A DNA stretch of 5,500 nucleotides. Origin: an uncultured bacterium (GTDB lineage: Bacteria; Bacteroidota; Bacteroidia; CAILMK01). Location of the stretch: assembly GCA_903835275.1 (NCBI GenBank), contig CAILMK010000028.1, positions 1 to 5,500 of the forward strand, read 5' to 3'. This document shows positions 4,989-5,500 of the stretch, one piece after another (the first letter of the stretch is position 1; every line of letters starts with the position of its first letter). A program made the translations under genes and the position numbers. A model generated the notes under the pieces. The model made no database searches. It saw nothing but the letters and a program-made list of their open reading frames with translations, and was not told the origin of the DNA.

Positions 4989-5112
4989 TGTTGTTTGTGA
5001 TTATCTAACGTGATATTCCGGTTTTGGAATCACTCGTTATCAATTAATAATTTGGTTTATATATATCCGCCATTGGTGAGGCGGTATCACTTGCTTTTGT
5101 TGAAGAGTTGTA
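4989..5112 (-). other. Long rpsN-rpsH spacer with two small hairpins
   Basis: This 124-nt gap has no coding potential. It holds CCGCC (5067-5071) paired with GGCGG (5080-5084) around an 8-nt loop. It also holds an imperfect stem in which GTGA (5010-5013) and TTCC (5016-5019) pair with GGAA (5026-5029) and TCAC (5030-5033), with a 2-nt bulge. The stretch between the hairpins is A+T-rich. No clear TAnnTTTG promoter or terminator is seen, so rpsH is probably read through from rpsN. A leader, processing site or protein-binding site is possible but unproven. Confidence 0.4.
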
Positions 5113-5382
5113 TTACCAACTTGCTTTGCGTACACCCGGGATCATTCCGTAGGATGCCATTTCGCGGAACTTTACACGGCATAATCCGAATTTACGGATG
5201 TAACCACGCGGACGGCCGGTAAGCTGACAACGGTTACGGATACGGACAGCGGAGGAATCCTTTGGCAATTTGTCCAAAGCTGCATAATCTCCTGCTTCCT
5301 TAAGAGCTTTACGCTTGGAAGCATATTTCGCTACCATCGCTCTTCTTTTTCTATCCCTTACTTCTACTGATAATTTCGCCAT
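5113..5382 (-). CDS. rpsN: 30S ribosomal protein S14, zinc-free (C-minus) type
   Basis: This 89-residue protein begins [19 protein letters not shown] and ends with the family-typical block [20 protein letters not shown] (about 51-70) and [17 protein letters not shown]. Only two cysteines are present and the paired CxxC knuckles of the zinc form (about 61 residues) are missing. This is therefore the long zinc-independent type, whose structure does not depend on zinc supply. S14 is a late-assembling protein of the 30S head. It starts 21 nt after the rplE stop and precedes rpsH, the standard order. No Shine-Dalgarno precedes the ATG. Confidence 0.98.
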   Translation of the reverse strand: MAKLSVEVRDRKRRAMVAKYASKRKALKEAGDYAALDKLPKDSSAVRIRNRCQLTGRPRGYIRKFGLCRVKFREMASYGMIPGVRKASW

Positions 5383-5403
5383 TATATTGGGGAGTATAAA
5401 TTG

Positions 5404-5500
5404 TTAGTTGTTTGTTGTTTCTGCGTTGCTCTTGAATGGCAATCCAAGTTCTTTCAATAAAGCGTGAGCTTCCTTGTCAGTCTTGGCTGTCGTTACGAAA
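5404..5500 (-). CDS. rplE: 50S ribosomal protein L5, C-terminal 31 residues only (window edge)
   Basis: Reading leftward from the window edge, the frame encodes FVTTAKTDKEAHALLKELG followed by LPF and a short polar tail, ending at TAA 5406-5404. The VTTAKTDxEAxxLLxxLGxPF pattern is the conserved C-terminus of L5, the 5S-rRNA-binding protein of the central protuberance. The start lies outside the window, as do the upstream genes expected in this operon (rplX, rplN). Position next to rpsN agrees with the spc order, which makes the assignment firm despite the short fragment. Confidence 0.95.
   Translation of the reverse strand, partial: FVTTAKTDKEAHALLKELGLPFKSNAETTNN

Overview
The window looks like chromosomal DNA of a Bacteroidota bacterium, possibly a Chitinophagaceae or Sphingobacteriales relative. 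The clues are moderate A+T content, the near absence of Shine-Dalgarno sequences before well-supported genes, two copies of the Bacteroidota-type -7 promoter octamer TATCTTTG (fits TAnnTTTG), a zinc-free S14, and small genes (GNAT, TMEM175-like, TfoX-N, GrpB, HEAT) that are common there. The genus cannot be fixed from the sequence.

Layout. Positions 1-372 (-) hold most of a VOC/glyoxalase-fold protein. It is transcribed divergently from a GNAT acetyltransferase (520-1002, +). A TMEM175-type ion-channel protein follows (1119-1706, +) and converges on a four-gene minus-strand cluster. In transcription order that cluster is: membrane-anchored PIG-L deacetylase (4273-3380), GrpB/UPF0157 protein (3383-2787), HEAT-repeat protein (2761-2135) and TfoX N-terminal-domain protein (2131-1814). 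The gaps are a 4-nt overlap, 25 nt and 3 nt, so it is probably one operon, with a promoter-like octamer just before the PIG-L start.

Positions 4274-4589 carry no gene. They hold that promoter, a 9-bp palindrome, a dense group of overlapping inverted repeats (about 4352-4507), and a strong intrinsic terminator (4537-4566). To the right is the end of a ribosomal protein operon read leftward: rplE (3' end only), rpsN and rpsH.

The main surprise is where that operon ends. In the usual bacterial spc order rpsH is followed by rplF, rplR, rpsE and so on. Here rpsH is followed 23 nt later by a terminator, then repeats, then unrelated genes. Either the spc operon is split in this lineage, with the repeats marking the breakpoint, or the contig is misjoined at the repeats. 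I found no clear new defence, mobile or biosynthetic system. The remaining genes are ordinary accessory genes, and the interest lies mostly in the noncoding DNA.
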